Shown: positions 8,270 to 15,531 of the stretch, piece by piece
Position numbering within the stretch: the stretch's first letter is position 1
Layout: each line of letters opens with the position of its first letter
Virus record (IMG/VR): IMGVR_UViG_3300029258_003539
Span: 1-26,482 of that record
From: a virus
Reading direction: 5' to 3' (one strand)
Length of the DNA: 26,482 nt
Notes under the pieces: generated by a model
Told to the model about the DNA's origin: nothing
What the model saw: the letters and a program-made list of their open reading frames with translations, nothing else
The model's database searches: none
Made by a program: the position numbers and the translations under genes

Positions 8270-8644
8270 CTATTCGGTCTCTTCCCCGACTCTTTCTAAG
8301 TTTTTTCGGTATTCGTCCTTGTACTTCTCACGGTAATACTCCAGCTCGGCATCCTGCGGCTCGCCGGAGAGGACCTCACGGATCATTTCTTGGATCCTCC
8401 TGATCTGAGGCATCTTCGTCTCCATCAGGACTTCCTTCGTCATCTCCGGAATGACCAGATTAATATACTCTATCTGGAAGTTCAGTATTTTCTCGGCGTT
8501 TTGCTCCTCCTCAATACTGTCCTCTAACTGGCTCATCCTGATCGTCTGCCTGTAGGATATGGGTCTGATCTGGTAGACCTCTCCCCTTAGGGAGAAGTCC
8601 TTTACGTTCTTCTCTATCAATTTATCTAGATCTACTACTGCCAT
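8270..8644 (-). CDS. Tail assembly chaperone (G-like)
   Basis: This 124-residue, highly charged and largely helical protein begins MAVVDLDKLIEKN and contains a short beta stretch (FSLRGEVYQIRPIS). Such small acidic/basic helical proteins between the tail tube and the tape measure are tail assembly chaperones. An AAGGAG motif lies 8 bases before the ATG. The slippery heptamer in its last codons allows about a tenth of the protein to be replaced by a longer C-terminal part in the frameshifted form. The family was not recognised by a specific motif. Position, size and frameshift together make the assignment good. Confidence 0.75.
   Translation of the reverse strand: MAVVDLDKLIEKNVKDFSLRGEVYQIRPISYRQTIRMSQLEDSIEEEQNAEKILNFQIEYINLVIPEMTKEVLMETKMPQIRRIQEMIREVLSGEPQDAELEYYREKYKDEYRKNLERVGEETE
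8300..8306 (-). promoter_or_regulatory. Probable -1 ribosomal frameshift slippery heptamer A AAA AAC
   Basis: In the frame of the G-type chaperone the codons are CGA AAA AAC, giving the canonical X XXY YYZ heptamer ten codons before its stop (8270-8272). Slipping back one base enters the frame of the downstream gene, with no stop until 7974. About 10 bases downstream, TCGG and CCGA could form a weak 4-bp stem. Confidence 0.75.
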
Positions 8645-8674
8645 CTCAATTTCTCCTTACCCAGAATTTGTGAA

Positions 8675-9178
8675 TTAACTCATGCTACCGAAAATATGAA
8701 ACACCTTGTCACCATTAGAACGACTATCGTCTATTAGGCCCTGCCAGTGGGCACCTATAATCCTGATCCCGTCGTTAGTGTACCCGAGGTCATCAATCGA
8801 GGCGCAGAAGGCCTTGTAGATCTGAATACCATCCGTATCACCACTCATCGGATCCAGGGTAAGTTTGCCAGTTGTAGCTGATGTACCTACTCTCTTACCA
8901 AAAGTCAGGTGTCCGGTCGGTGCGGCTACTGATTTCCCAGTCCACAATGTATCTGTATAATTCAACAGTGTGGCCTGCGCCAGTGGCGTAAAGGCTTCTA
9001 TGGTCGTTCCCATATCGACGCTATCCACGGGCACCATCCCATAATCGTCAACCATAATAGGGACCTGCTCCATGGTGATCGTAACAGTCACACCCCCTTG
9101 GGTATATCCCATATTGTGGTCACCGAAGTGTACCCGGCAGGTTCCAAGCTTTTTAATCTCTGTTATATTCTTTGCCAT
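8675..9178 (-). CDS. Major tail tube protein
   Basis: This 167-residue, beta-rich protein has the length and position of a siphovirus tail tube subunit. It opens with MAKNITEIKKLGTCRVHFGD, then a Gly/Thr/Val-rich strand region (GGVTVTITMEQVPIMVDDYG) and a Thr/Asp/Gly-rich middle, and ends with a conserved-looking strand (RIIGAHWQGLIDD). It would polymerise in hexameric rings around the tape measure. AAGGAG lies 6 bases before the ATG. A strong hairpin (9204-9223) lies between it and the upstream Ser-rich gene and may stabilise or process this highly expressed message. No sheath gene precedes it, which supports a non-contractile tail. Confidence 0.8.
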   Translation of the reverse strand: MAKNITEIKKLGTCRVHFGDHNMGYTQGGVTVTITMEQVPIMVDDYGMVPVDSVDMGTTIEAFTPLAQATLLNYTDTLWTGKSVAAPTGHLTFGKRVGTSATTGKLTLDPMSGDTDGIQIYKAFCASIDDLGYTNDGIRIIGAHWQGLIDDSRSNGDKVFHIFGSMS

Positions 9179-9203
9179 CTTACTCTCCTTCGCTTATTGT
9201 TCT

Positions 9204-9223
9204 GGGGCCTTTTTACAGGCCCC
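9204..9223. terminator. 7-bp GC-rich inverted repeat before the tail tube gene
   Basis: GGGGCCT (9204-9210) and AGGCCCC (9217-9223) form a perfect stem with a 6-base loop. On the minus strand no T-run follows, so it is a poor terminator there and may act as an mRNA stabiliser or processing site. Read on the plus strand it is followed by TTTGTTT and could stop antisense transcription. Confidence 0.5.
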
Positions 9224-9235
9224 TTTGTTTAATTG

Positions 9236-10858
9236 TTATACAGGCATCGGCCAGTTCGAGCTACTTGAGGAGCTCTCACTCGAGGAGCTACTCACGCTAC
9301 TACTTGAGCTACTCTCAGAGCTGCTGCTTGAGCTACTCTCTGAAGAACTGCTTGAACTTCTAGATGAAGAGCTCTTACTTGAACTACTCTGACTACTACT
9401 TGATTGTGAAGAACTACTCGAACTACTTTCAGAACTCGAAGAACTACTCTCAGAGCTAGAAGAACTTTCTGAACTCGAAGAACTGCTCTCCGAGGAACTG
9501 CTTGAGCTTCTAGATGAAGAGCTACTCTCACTTGAGGAGGAACTACTCTCAGAAGAGCTACTTGTAGAACTACTAGATTCCGAGGAACTGCTACTTACAC
9601 TCGAGGAGCTACTCACGCTACTACTTGAGCTACTTACACTTGAAGAACTACTGGATTCTGAACTACTCGAACTACTTTCTGAACTCGAAGAACTGCTCTC
9701 CGAGGAACTGCTCTCTGAGGAACTGCTACTCTCAGAGGAAGAACTACTCTCAGAGGAACTCGAAGATTCAGAAGAACTACTCGCAGAACTACTAGATTCC
9801 GAACTACTACTTGAACTCTCAGAGGAACTACTTGCTGAACTTGAAGATTTTGAAGAACTAGATGAGCTCTCACTTGAGCTGCTACTCTCTGAGGAACTGC
9901 TCGATTCTGAACTACTAGAACTACTCTCAGAACTTGAGGAACTACTCTCACTTGAGCTGCTACTCTCAGAACTACTACTTGAACTCTCAGAAGAACTACT
10001 ACTTGATTCTGAACTCGAACTACTCTCACTCGAGCTACTGCTCTCAGAACTACTAGATGAGCTTTCACTTGAACTACTACTTGACTTCGAAGAACTGCTA
10101 CTCTCTGAGGAACTGCTACTCTCTGAACTACTCGAGGAACTACTAGATTGAGAACTACTACTAGAGCTCTGGCTTGAAGAACTACTCTTAGAACTACTAG
10201 ACGAACTACTTTCACTCGAACTACTCGTAGAACTCGATGATTCTGAACTTGAAGAACTGCTTTCACTCGAACTACTCTCGCTAGAAGAGGAGCTACTCTT
10301 GCTCGAAGAAGAGCTCTTACTTGAGGATGAACTGCTCTCTGAACTGCTTGAACTACTCTCTGAAGAACTACTACTCTCACTTGAACTACTCGAACTCTCG
10401 GAACTACTGCTTGAACTCTCTGAAGAACTAGAACTACTTGAGCTACTTGAGCTACTTTCACTTGAAGAACTACTTGAATATTTAGAACTAGAAGAAGAAC
10501 TCTGTGAACTTGAAACACTACTAGAACTACTTGGATTAACTACCGTTACATTATTAGAACAGACATTACACCAGGCCCACCCATTCCACATATAGCAGGC
10601 CGAATCATGAACAGCATCGAAATCCACCAGAAGGGGTGAATTCAGAACATGATTGGTAATCGTCAAGCGTGCTCCATTCGTCGCATCGCTCATCCATATA
10701 CATTTCGTCTGCCCCCCAAAATCTCCATCCGGCAGAGTACAGTTAGGGGTATCTGAACCGGAATCGATCTCAGACTCACCGTAATTATTAAGGATCGTTC
10801 CGTTATACCTAACCAACTCATAATGCCAACAGGAAGGAGGCGTTATTTCAATCGACAT
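9236..10858 (-). CDS. Mucin-like Ser-rich repeat virion protein
   Basis: This 540-residue protein has two parts. Residues 1-109 form a possible folded domain with six Cys (10, 40, 53, 88, 97, 100) and Trp/Tyr-rich ends. Residues 110-534 are almost entirely Ser runs of three to eight, each broken by a single residue, most often Glu, also Lys, Gln, Val, Thr, Ala or Arg. It ends NWPMPV. AGGAGG sits 5 bases before the ATG. It lies between the tail terminator region and the tail tube gene, so it is probably a virion component, such as a tail or capsid fibre. Ser-rich tracts of this kind are classical O-glycosylation acceptors in bacterial Ser-rich adhesins, and a glycosyltransferase island lies in the same operon. 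Its exact role is unknown. Confidence 0.85.
   Translation of the reverse strand: MSIEITPPSCWHYELVRYNGTILNNYGESEIDSGSDTPNCTLPDGDFGGQTKCIWMSDATNGARLTITNHVLNSPLLVDFDAVHDSACYMWNGWAWCNVCSNNVTVVNPSSSSSVSSSQSSSSSSKYSSSSSSESSSSSSSSSSSSESSSSSSESSSSSSESSSSSESSSSSSESSSSSSKSSSSSKSSSSSSESSSSESSSSSSESSSSTSSSSESSSSSSSKSSSSSQSSSSSSQSSSSSSSSESSSSSESSSSSKSSSSSSESSSSSSESSSSSESSSSSESSSSSSESSSSSSESSSSSESSSSSSESSSSSSESSSSSESSSSSESSSSSSKSSSSASSSSESSSSSSESSSSASSSSESSSSSESSSSSESSSSSESSSSESSSSSSESSSSSSESSSSSSVSSSSSSVSSSSSVSSSSSESSSSTSSSSESSSSSSESSSSSRSSSSSSESSSSSSESSSSSESSSSSSESSSSSSSQSSSSQSSSSKSSSSRSSSSSSESSSSSSSESSSSSSVSSSSSESSSSSSNWPMPV
9257..10531 (-). repeat. Long Ser-rich low-complexity coding repeat
   Basis: About 425 codons encode degenerate units such as SSSSSE. 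AGT/AGC and TCN serine codons alternate irregularly, so the DNA is not a simple tandem repeat even though the protein is. This composition keeps other frames open, producing long spurious Leu/Glu-rich and Val/Arg-rich frames. Confidence 0.95.
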
Positions 10859-10867
10859 ATTAACCTC

Positions 10868-11203
10868 CTATCCCATATTATAAGCTATCTGATAACTACA
10901 TGTTCCACCACCCGCAACCGCTATAAGAACGGCTATTCCATGATTAACAAGAATGCCTGGATCAACACTGATCACATGCTTCCTATCGGCCCCGACCACT
11001 ATATAATTCGTGGGCCAGATCCTCCTTGCACTTGCCACCGCTGTGTCATTATCATAGACATTGACGGTTATATTATTATGATTGTCTGTAACGAAGACTA
11101 TGCCGTTCCAGATGCACCTCCTCGCCACTGCGAAGGAGGCCGTCAGTACGGCCGTCATCTCATAATAGTTTAATTGCTGATTCTTCAGTCTCGTAGTACC
11201 CAT
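10868..11203 (-). CDS. Hypothetical structural-module protein
   Basis: This 111-residue, beta-rich protein has no motif I recognise. It contains a stretch of alternating hydrophobic residues (IVFVTDNHNNITVNVYDND) followed by an Arg/Trp/Pro segment and a Gly-rich end (VAGGGTCSYQIAYNMG). GGGAGG sits 5 bases before the ATG, and the Ser-rich gene follows after 9 bases with its own ribosome binding site. The pattern (small single beta domain, strong translation signal, next to a fibre-like protein) would fit a decoration protein or the base of a fibre, but this is inference from context. It starts after a 65-base gap carrying a short direct repeat. Confidence 0.6.
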   Translation of the reverse strand: MGTTRLKNQQLNYYEMTAVLTASFAVARRCIWNGIVFVTDNHNNITVNVYDNDTAVASARRIWPTNYIVVGADRKHVISVDPGILVNHGIAVLIAVAGGGTCSYQIAYNMG

Positions 11204-11228
11204 AAAAACCTCCCTAATCGCTGTAACG

Positions 11229-11258
11229 CTCTATCCACTGCTACACTCTATCCACTGC
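11229..11258. repeat. Short direct repeat, 13 bp with period 17
   Basis: CTCTATCCACTGC occurs at 11229-11241 and again at 11246-11258, in the gap between the tail terminator gene and the hypothetical gene. Two helical-phase-spaced copies could bind a protein, but the element may be incidental. Confidence 0.5.
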
Positions 11259-11268
11259 CCGAATATCA

Positions 11269-11718
11269 TCACCACTCACCCTGCAGCTTTTTCAGGATAT
11301 AACTGGCCCTGAACCTCATTACCTTTCTGAATGAATCTATTCTGCCGGTGGTCTCATGTATCTCGACTATATTGTCGTCGTACTCCTTCACTACTCTCAG
11401 GACCCTGTAGCTTGAAGTCGTAAAAGTACGATCCTTTAAGATTACTGTTATCCGCTCGGCCATATTGTCCCTATTGTCGGCGCTACTGCCGAAGCAGTTT
11501 ATGTCTATAGTCTGATCCTCATACTGGGTCGTCTGAATGTACTCGCTATCTATGATAGCCCCCGCTGAACTTACATTAAATGTGATAAATGGAGGAGTCA
11601 GATCCTCCGGTGGAAACTCATCATACAGTCGTGGATCAGAAGCGCTCCACCCCGTATAGGTCCTCAAAGTGACATCAGCCACCAGTGTATCATATATATA
11701 ATTCGCTATCTCTTTCAT
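11269..11718 (-). CDS. Tail terminator / tail completion protein
   Basis: This 149-residue alpha/beta protein has the size, order and layout of the family of proteins that cap the tail tube (gpU/DUF3168-like): an N-terminal helix (MKEIANYIYDTLVADVTLRT), then a strand with PPFITFNVSS, a turn, a middle strand (YEDQTIDINCFG), a helix (DNMAERITVILKD) and final strands (YRVLRVVKEYDDNIVEI). Its start overlaps the stop of the upstream gp10-like gene as ATGA. It lies at the end of the neck gene block, as expected for a protein joining tail to head. The family call rests on order plus the helix-strand layout. Confidence 0.7.
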   Translation of the reverse strand: MKEIANYIYDTLVADVTLRTYTGWSASDPRLYDEFPPEDLTPPFITFNVSSAGAIIDSEYIQTTQYEDQTIDINCFGSSADNRDNMAERITVILKDRTFTTSSYRVLRVVKEYDDNIVEIHETTGRIDSFRKVMRFRASYILKKLQGEW

Positions 11719-12335
11719 TTGAACCTCGTTCCGGTATGGCTTTTAAAAGTCCTCTTAAGTGACCTTATCATCAATTTTACTACGTTGTTCTGGTTCTCTC
11801 CCAAAGTCACCATGAACCAGGGCCTGGGCAATAACTGCCGCTTGCCTATATTCTTATTGCCGTAGGGCCAGATTTTGGCCCCCACCTCTAAGAAATATCC
11901 ATAGGCCACATTCGTTCCTATATAGCCCTTTATCTTATGGAAGATCCCTCCAGGCCTCGGAAGTGGCCTTCCATCGGACGGAGCCCCCTGCCTGTAAGTA
12001 GTATTATGGGTGATAGAGGCCCTTAGCCTTCCAAGGTCAGGAGCAGGTGGTTGGCCAGGGACAGAGGCCACGTGAAAAGAGTACCTACTTCTCTTCTCCT
12101 TTGTATCCCCTTTAAACAAACCTCTCTTCCCCTTCATGGAGGATATATAGGTCTTACCGCTTCCCGGCTGACTTAGCTTCCTCTTCAGCTTCCTCTCTAA
12201 GAAGTTCCCGGCCTCCCAGATGGCTTCCTCGGAGGCCTTCTTCACATCGGCATCCGCAGCCTTTAGGGCGGCTATTACCTTGTCGATCCCCTCAACCCTA
12301 AAGCCTTCTCCCTTTATCTTCTTTATTGTTGGCAT
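11715..12335 (-). CDS. HK97 gp10-like neck/tail-completion protein
   Basis: This 206-residue basic protein has the familiar layout of the HK97 gp10-like family: an N-terminal segment with VEGIDKVIAALKAADADVKK, a helix with EEAIWEAGNFLERKLKRKL, a Gly/Ser/Lys-rich loop, then HNTTYRQGAPSDGRPLPR and a strand with YIGTNVAYGYFLEVGAK. That last motif (GTN-x-YA-x-x-x-E-x-G) is typical of the family. The end contains LLPRPWFMVTL, also conserved. It is longer than the usual 120-150 residues because of extra loops. Its start overlaps the previous stop as TAATG and its own stop overlaps the next start, so the neck genes form one coupled unit. Confidence 0.82.
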   Translation of the reverse strand: MPTIKKIKGEGFRVEGIDKVIAALKAADADVKKASEEAIWEAGNFLERKLKRKLSQPGSGKTYISSMKGKRGLFKGDTKEKRSRYSFHVASVPGQPPAPDLGRLRASITHNTTYRQGAPSDGRPLPRPGGIFHKIKGYIGTNVAYGYFLEVGAKIWPYGNKNIGKRQLLPRPWFMVTLGENQNNVVKLMIRSLKRTFKSHTGTRFK

Positions 12336-12685
12336 TATTCAACCACCGAGAGCCTGACCTCCATATGATGCCCCCTACCGACGACATCCAATGGATTAGA
12401 AAGTATTATAAATGATCTTCCATCCTCATCGACTATCTTATCGTCCTTTTGGATATTAGCCCCTAACATAAAAAAGCCCATCCACCCGCCCTCGGTCTCG
12501 AAACCATGTCCAGTGACTTCCCTAGTTCCAGCTGCTACTCCGCCACCAAATACATACTGGATATTACAATGGATATTTTTGGCCGTGGCTGTAGTAGGAT
12601 AGGTCACGGTTGATCGGCCCTTGGTATAGGATACCGTTGGCCGGTAGACACTTATTGTATTAACTAAAAGAGATTCGTAACTCAT
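12335..12685 (-). CDS. Head closure / head-tail joining protein
   Basis: This 116-residue beta-barrel-like protein begins MSYESLLVNTISVYRPTVSYTKG and ends with the pattern of head-tail joining proteins (gp16/SPP1-like or HK97 head-tail adaptor): a strand region with DDKIVDEDGRSFIILSNPLDV, then HHMEVRLSVVE. It would close the portal-adaptor channel after DNA packaging. The start codon overlaps the connector stop by 4 bases, and it is followed by the gp10-like gene through a TAATG overlap. Size and position agree with the family. Confidence 0.75.
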   Translation of the reverse strand: MSYESLLVNTISVYRPTVSYTKGRSTVTYPTTATAKNIHCNIQYVFGGGVAAGTREVTGHGFETEGGWMGFFMLGANIQKDDKIVDEDGRSFIILSNPLDVVGRGHHMEVRLSVVE

Positions 12686-13305
12686 GCCCAGCCCACCACC
12701 TTCCGTCTATACCTATCTATAACGTTTTTCTGCCATTCCTCCTTTAGATCACCTCGGCTGTAGCTATAGTTTCCGATCCTCTCACTTTTAAATCCCAGAT
12801 TCTTCCGATGACTGTAGACCCATCCGACCAGGCTATTGCAGAGCAGTTTCAGATCATCCAACTCCTTAGTCCCAGAGGCATACCCGGCATTAAAAGTCAC
12901 CCTAACATTTTTAATTCCGACATCGAAGCCGTAGTCATAGAAAAGCATCCCACGGCTCTTATAAATCACATAGCCAGTGGAGCCATAGTAGTCTGTGTCA
13001 GTGGCAGCAGTGACTGTATCTCCACTTATAACCAGGGTAGTCACGCTGTTTATCGGGTACTGCCTGAGGTGAAGCTTCTTCTTCCCGGTCCCATCATACC
13101 TGGCGTTCTCATAATCTGTATCAGGATCATAGTCCTGGGCCACCAGATTCCTGTCGGTCTCCTTTTCTATGAAACTACTACTCTGGTTGATCAGCTTCCT
13201 GAATAGCTCATGATCACTATCGTCAACATCGCTCAGTCCCAGGAACTCCTTCACGTCATCTATATCGGACAGGGCATTATCATTAAGAGTTGTTGGTACA
13301 CCCAT
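12682..13305 (-). CDS. Head-tail connector (gp6-like adaptor)
   Basis: This 207-residue protein has an N-terminal helical part characteristic of gp6-like/adaptor proteins (DIDDVKEFLGLSDVDDSDHELF, then a helix with NQSSSFIEKETDRNL), a beta middle (KLHLRQYPINSVTTLVISGD) and a helical C-terminus with KLLCNSLVGWVYSHRKNLG. Such proteins sit under the portal and connect the head to the neck. GGAGGAG lies 4 bases before the ATG, inside the end of the upstream GT9-like gene, which it overlaps by 23 bases. The sugar island is therefore joined tightly to the neck block. Confidence 0.8.
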   Translation of the reverse strand: MGVPTTLNDNALSDIDDVKEFLGLSDVDDSDHELFRKLINQSSSFIEKETDRNLVAQDYDPDTDYENARYDGTGKKKLHLRQYPINSVTTLVISGDTVTAATDTDYYGSTGYVIYKSRGMLFYDYGFDVGIKNVRVTFNAGYASGTKELDDLKLLCNSLVGWVYSHRKNLGFKSERIGNYSYSRGDLKEEWQKNVIDRYRRKVVGWA

Positions 13306-14425
13306 AGGTCTCCTCCATCAATTCTTTCTTCCATGGTCTCCAGTGGACAAACTTCATCCTTTTTACTGCAAGCTGCTCGGATAGTGAACCTGAAAAATCA
13401 GATTTGATCAGCTCGGGAAGGTACTCCCGGACCTCGGTAAACACCATCTCAGGCTTCAGGGCCTCCATACACTTCCACTCCTCACAGACGTGGAACCTCG
13501 GGCTGGCCTGGCAGGGAGCACACGGCATCGGACTCCTTATGATCCTATGATCCTTATTGTAAGGACCATTCTTACTGACCAGAGTAGGCCCGAATAGTAC
13601 TATCATCGGGATATCATGAGCATCAGCCACATGCATCAGGCCGGTGTCCGTAGTGATGAATAGGTGGCACTGCCTAAGCATATGGATGGTTTCCATCATA
13701 TTCATATTATTCACGCAGTCCACCACATTGTAGGCCCTCTCCGACATCTCCCTGCCCCATTTCTTCTCCCGGTCTCCTTTTCCGAACAGGAAGATCCTAA
13801 ACTTGCTATGTCCGAAGAATCGGTTCAAAAGATCGATCAGCTCGCCGAAATAGGGCCAGCCCTTCCTCTCCCACTTCCAAGTAGAGCCCTCAAATAGGCC
13901 ATTACACAGTCCTACTTTCAGGCTCAGCATATCTTTGTTGGTGGGATTCTCATAGATATTCAGACTTCTCTGACCCTTCGGACAGTACAGGGAGGGGACA
14001 TCCTTAATGTATCCCAGCCTGTAGACCTCGTTCATGTAGGAGTCTACCTCGTTCAGCTTCTCTGCTCTCCAATTTACTGGCTCAGCGTCATATCCTGCAT
14101 ACTTCTCGAAGTAGTAGTAGGCATCCGATGTCTCGCCATGCCTCGAGTAGAACAACTGCTCATACTTATCCTTATTGAAGGTATTATCGAATTCGACTAT
14201 TTCGTTTACCAGGGGCCATTTGTTGCACAGCTCCCTCACGGAATCGGTCCGGCTGTCTGACCAATTAGGATCCAGGACTATGTCGACTTTGGCATTGTGC
14301 ATTTCGCACAGGGCCTTTATCGCCGGAGTCAGCATGATGAAATTCCCGATCCCATTCCTAAAGTAAACAGCCACTAAGTTCTCAGGAGTACTTCCAGGGA
14401 TCTTCCTTGTCCTTCTCTTAGGCAT
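13283..14425 (-). CDS. GT9-family (heptosyltransferase-like) glycosyltransferase
   Basis: This 380-residue protein matches the ADP-heptose:LPS heptosyltransferase family (GT9, GT-B fold). The N-terminal domain has VYFRNGIGNFIMLTPAIKAL, the family's glycine-rich start, then AKVDIVLDPNWSD. The C-terminal domain has the donor-binding signature FITTDTGLMHVADAHDIPM followed by IVLFGPT (about 250-280). A Cys-rich segment (CAPCQASPRFHVCEEWKC) follows. GT9 enzymes add heptose or related sugars to an acceptor from a nucleotide-sugar donor. In a phage head operon the acceptor is unknown: virion protein or host surface polysaccharide. Its start overlaps the preceding GT4-like gene by 8 bases. Confidence 0.88.
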   Translation of the reverse strand: MPKRRTRKIPGSTPENLVAVYFRNGIGNFIMLTPAIKALCEMHNAKVDIVLDPNWSDSRTDSVRELCNKWPLVNEIVEFDNTFNKDKYEQLFYSRHGETSDAYYYFEKYAGYDAEPVNWRAEKLNEVDSYMNEVYRLGYIKDVPSLYCPKGQRSLNIYENPTNKDMLSLKVGLCNGLFEGSTWKWERKGWPYFGELIDLLNRFFGHSKFRIFLFGKGDREKKWGREMSERAYNVVDCVNNMNMMETIHMLRQCHLFITTDTGLMHVADAHDIPMIVLFGPTLVSKNGPYNKDHRIIRSPMPCAPCQASPRFHVCEEWKCMEALKPEMVFTEVREYLPELIKSDFSGSLSEQLAVKRMKFVHWRPWKKELMEETYGCTNNS

Positions 14426-15521
14426 CCGGAGCCCCGTACCTGCGGCCTCGGGCTATCATGGACCTTCGTCTATTGATATCCTCTGTAGATTGAAAGACGT
14501 TGTTATCCCTCTTCCTGGATAGCAGTCCCTTAAACAGATCTACCATCATCTTCATATTGATTTTCCGATCCCCCAGGCTTCTTATCTTCTTTCTTCCCTT
14601 CATCGATATAGTCTCCAGCTTCTTACGTCCCTCTTTTGATCCAACAAGGCTCAGGATCTTCTCCACAGAATCCGACACGGACTCTATAATAAAACCCGTC
14701 TCTCCATCCTTCAGGTAGTCGACCATCCCGCTCAGTTCCTCGTCTGCCCCGAATAATACGCATCCGCAGAGCATAGCCTCCTCGGGAGGCATATGGAGCC
14801 CCTCACTCTTAGTTGGAGCCAGCCATAGATCAACCTTGTTGTAGAAGACCTTAAGCTCATCTGGTGTTGGCTGCATCAAGTAGCTACTGCATTCCAGATC
14901 CTCCGGCTTCTCCTCCGTCCCGAATAGATGAAGCCTGACGTTCAGGCCCTGATCTTTCAATCCCTTGACTATCTCCGGAACCCACTCAAACCGCTTCCTT
15001 GGTTTACCATTATACAGAGCCCCGATGGACCACTGCTTCTTAACCGCCCAGTTCCTAGTCCTCGTCGGCTTAAAGAGATCAGTATCTGTCCCCGGCCTAA
15101 TGATCGGGCAGAACTTATTCATCCTTGACTTAATAAACTTCTGTAGACACAGGCCATTAACTATCAGATTTATATTCGAGTTCCTGTAATTGGCAAATAG
15201 CTGATTCTCGTCAGCGTTCCAAGTCTCATGTGCCCGTATCCACCAGTACTTCTCGCCCTTCTCTACCGGGGCTCTTACTACATTCCTGACTGACTTGACA
15301 CCGGTGGCTATTAGTATATCAGCGTCCGGGTATTCCAAAGTAGATCCAGTCTCGAACCACTTGGGTCCATTAAGCTTAAACCAAGTAAACTCATTAGGCA
15401 TGTTGGATACTACAAAGACCTGGTGGCCCAATGAACTCAGGGTATTGGCCGAATGGAACAGTGTGGCCGTACCCCCATTATTCCCGGCGCCTACGCTCTG
15501 AAGATTGAATGTAATTTTCAT
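14418..15521 (-). CDS. GT4-like glycosyltransferase
   Basis: This 367-residue GT-B fold glycosyltransferase starts MKITFNLQSVGAGNNGGTAT, a typical N-terminal acceptor loop (GG-x-A), continues with a Rossmann-like strand (HQVFVVSN), and carries the GT4 donor motif at about 239-250 as APTKSEGLHMPPEEAMLCGC, where the two Glu residues lie about seven apart. A C-terminal basic extension of about 40 residues (RRRSMIARGRRYG) is unusual and may bind a partner or membrane. A GAGGAG site lies 6 bases before the ATG. The enzyme transfers a sugar from a nucleotide donor; donor and acceptor cannot be told from the sequence. It is followed closely by the GT9-like gene. Confidence 0.82.
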   Translation of the reverse strand: MKITFNLQSVGAGNNGGTATLFHSANTLSSLGHQVFVVSNMPNEFTWFKLNGPKWFETGSTLEYPDADILIATGVKSVRNVVRAPVEKGEKYWWIRAHETWNADENQLFANYRNSNINLIVNGLCLQKFIKSRMNKFCPIIRPGTDTDLFKPTRTRNWAVKKQWSIGALYNGKPRKRFEWVPEIVKGLKDQGLNVRLHLFGTEEKPEDLECSSYLMQPTPDELKVFYNKVDLWLAPTKSEGLHMPPEEAMLCGCVLFGADEELSGMVDYLKDGETGFIIESVSDSVEKILSLVGSKEGRKKLETISMKGRKKIRSLGDRKINMKMMVDLFKGLLSRKRDNNVFQSTEDINRRRSMIARGRRYGAPDA

Positions 15522-15531
15522 CTTATTCTCC

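Noticed and set aside
9634-10518. Long Val/Arg/Leu-rich minus-strand frame and Leu/Glu-rich plus-strand frames across the Ser-rich gene
   Set aside because: They are shadows created by the Ser codon composition. None has the ribosome binding site and folded N-terminal domain that the Ser-rich frame has.
9257-10531. CRISPR-like or satellite array
   Set aside because: The repetition is at protein level only; no constant-length DNA repeats and spacers are present.
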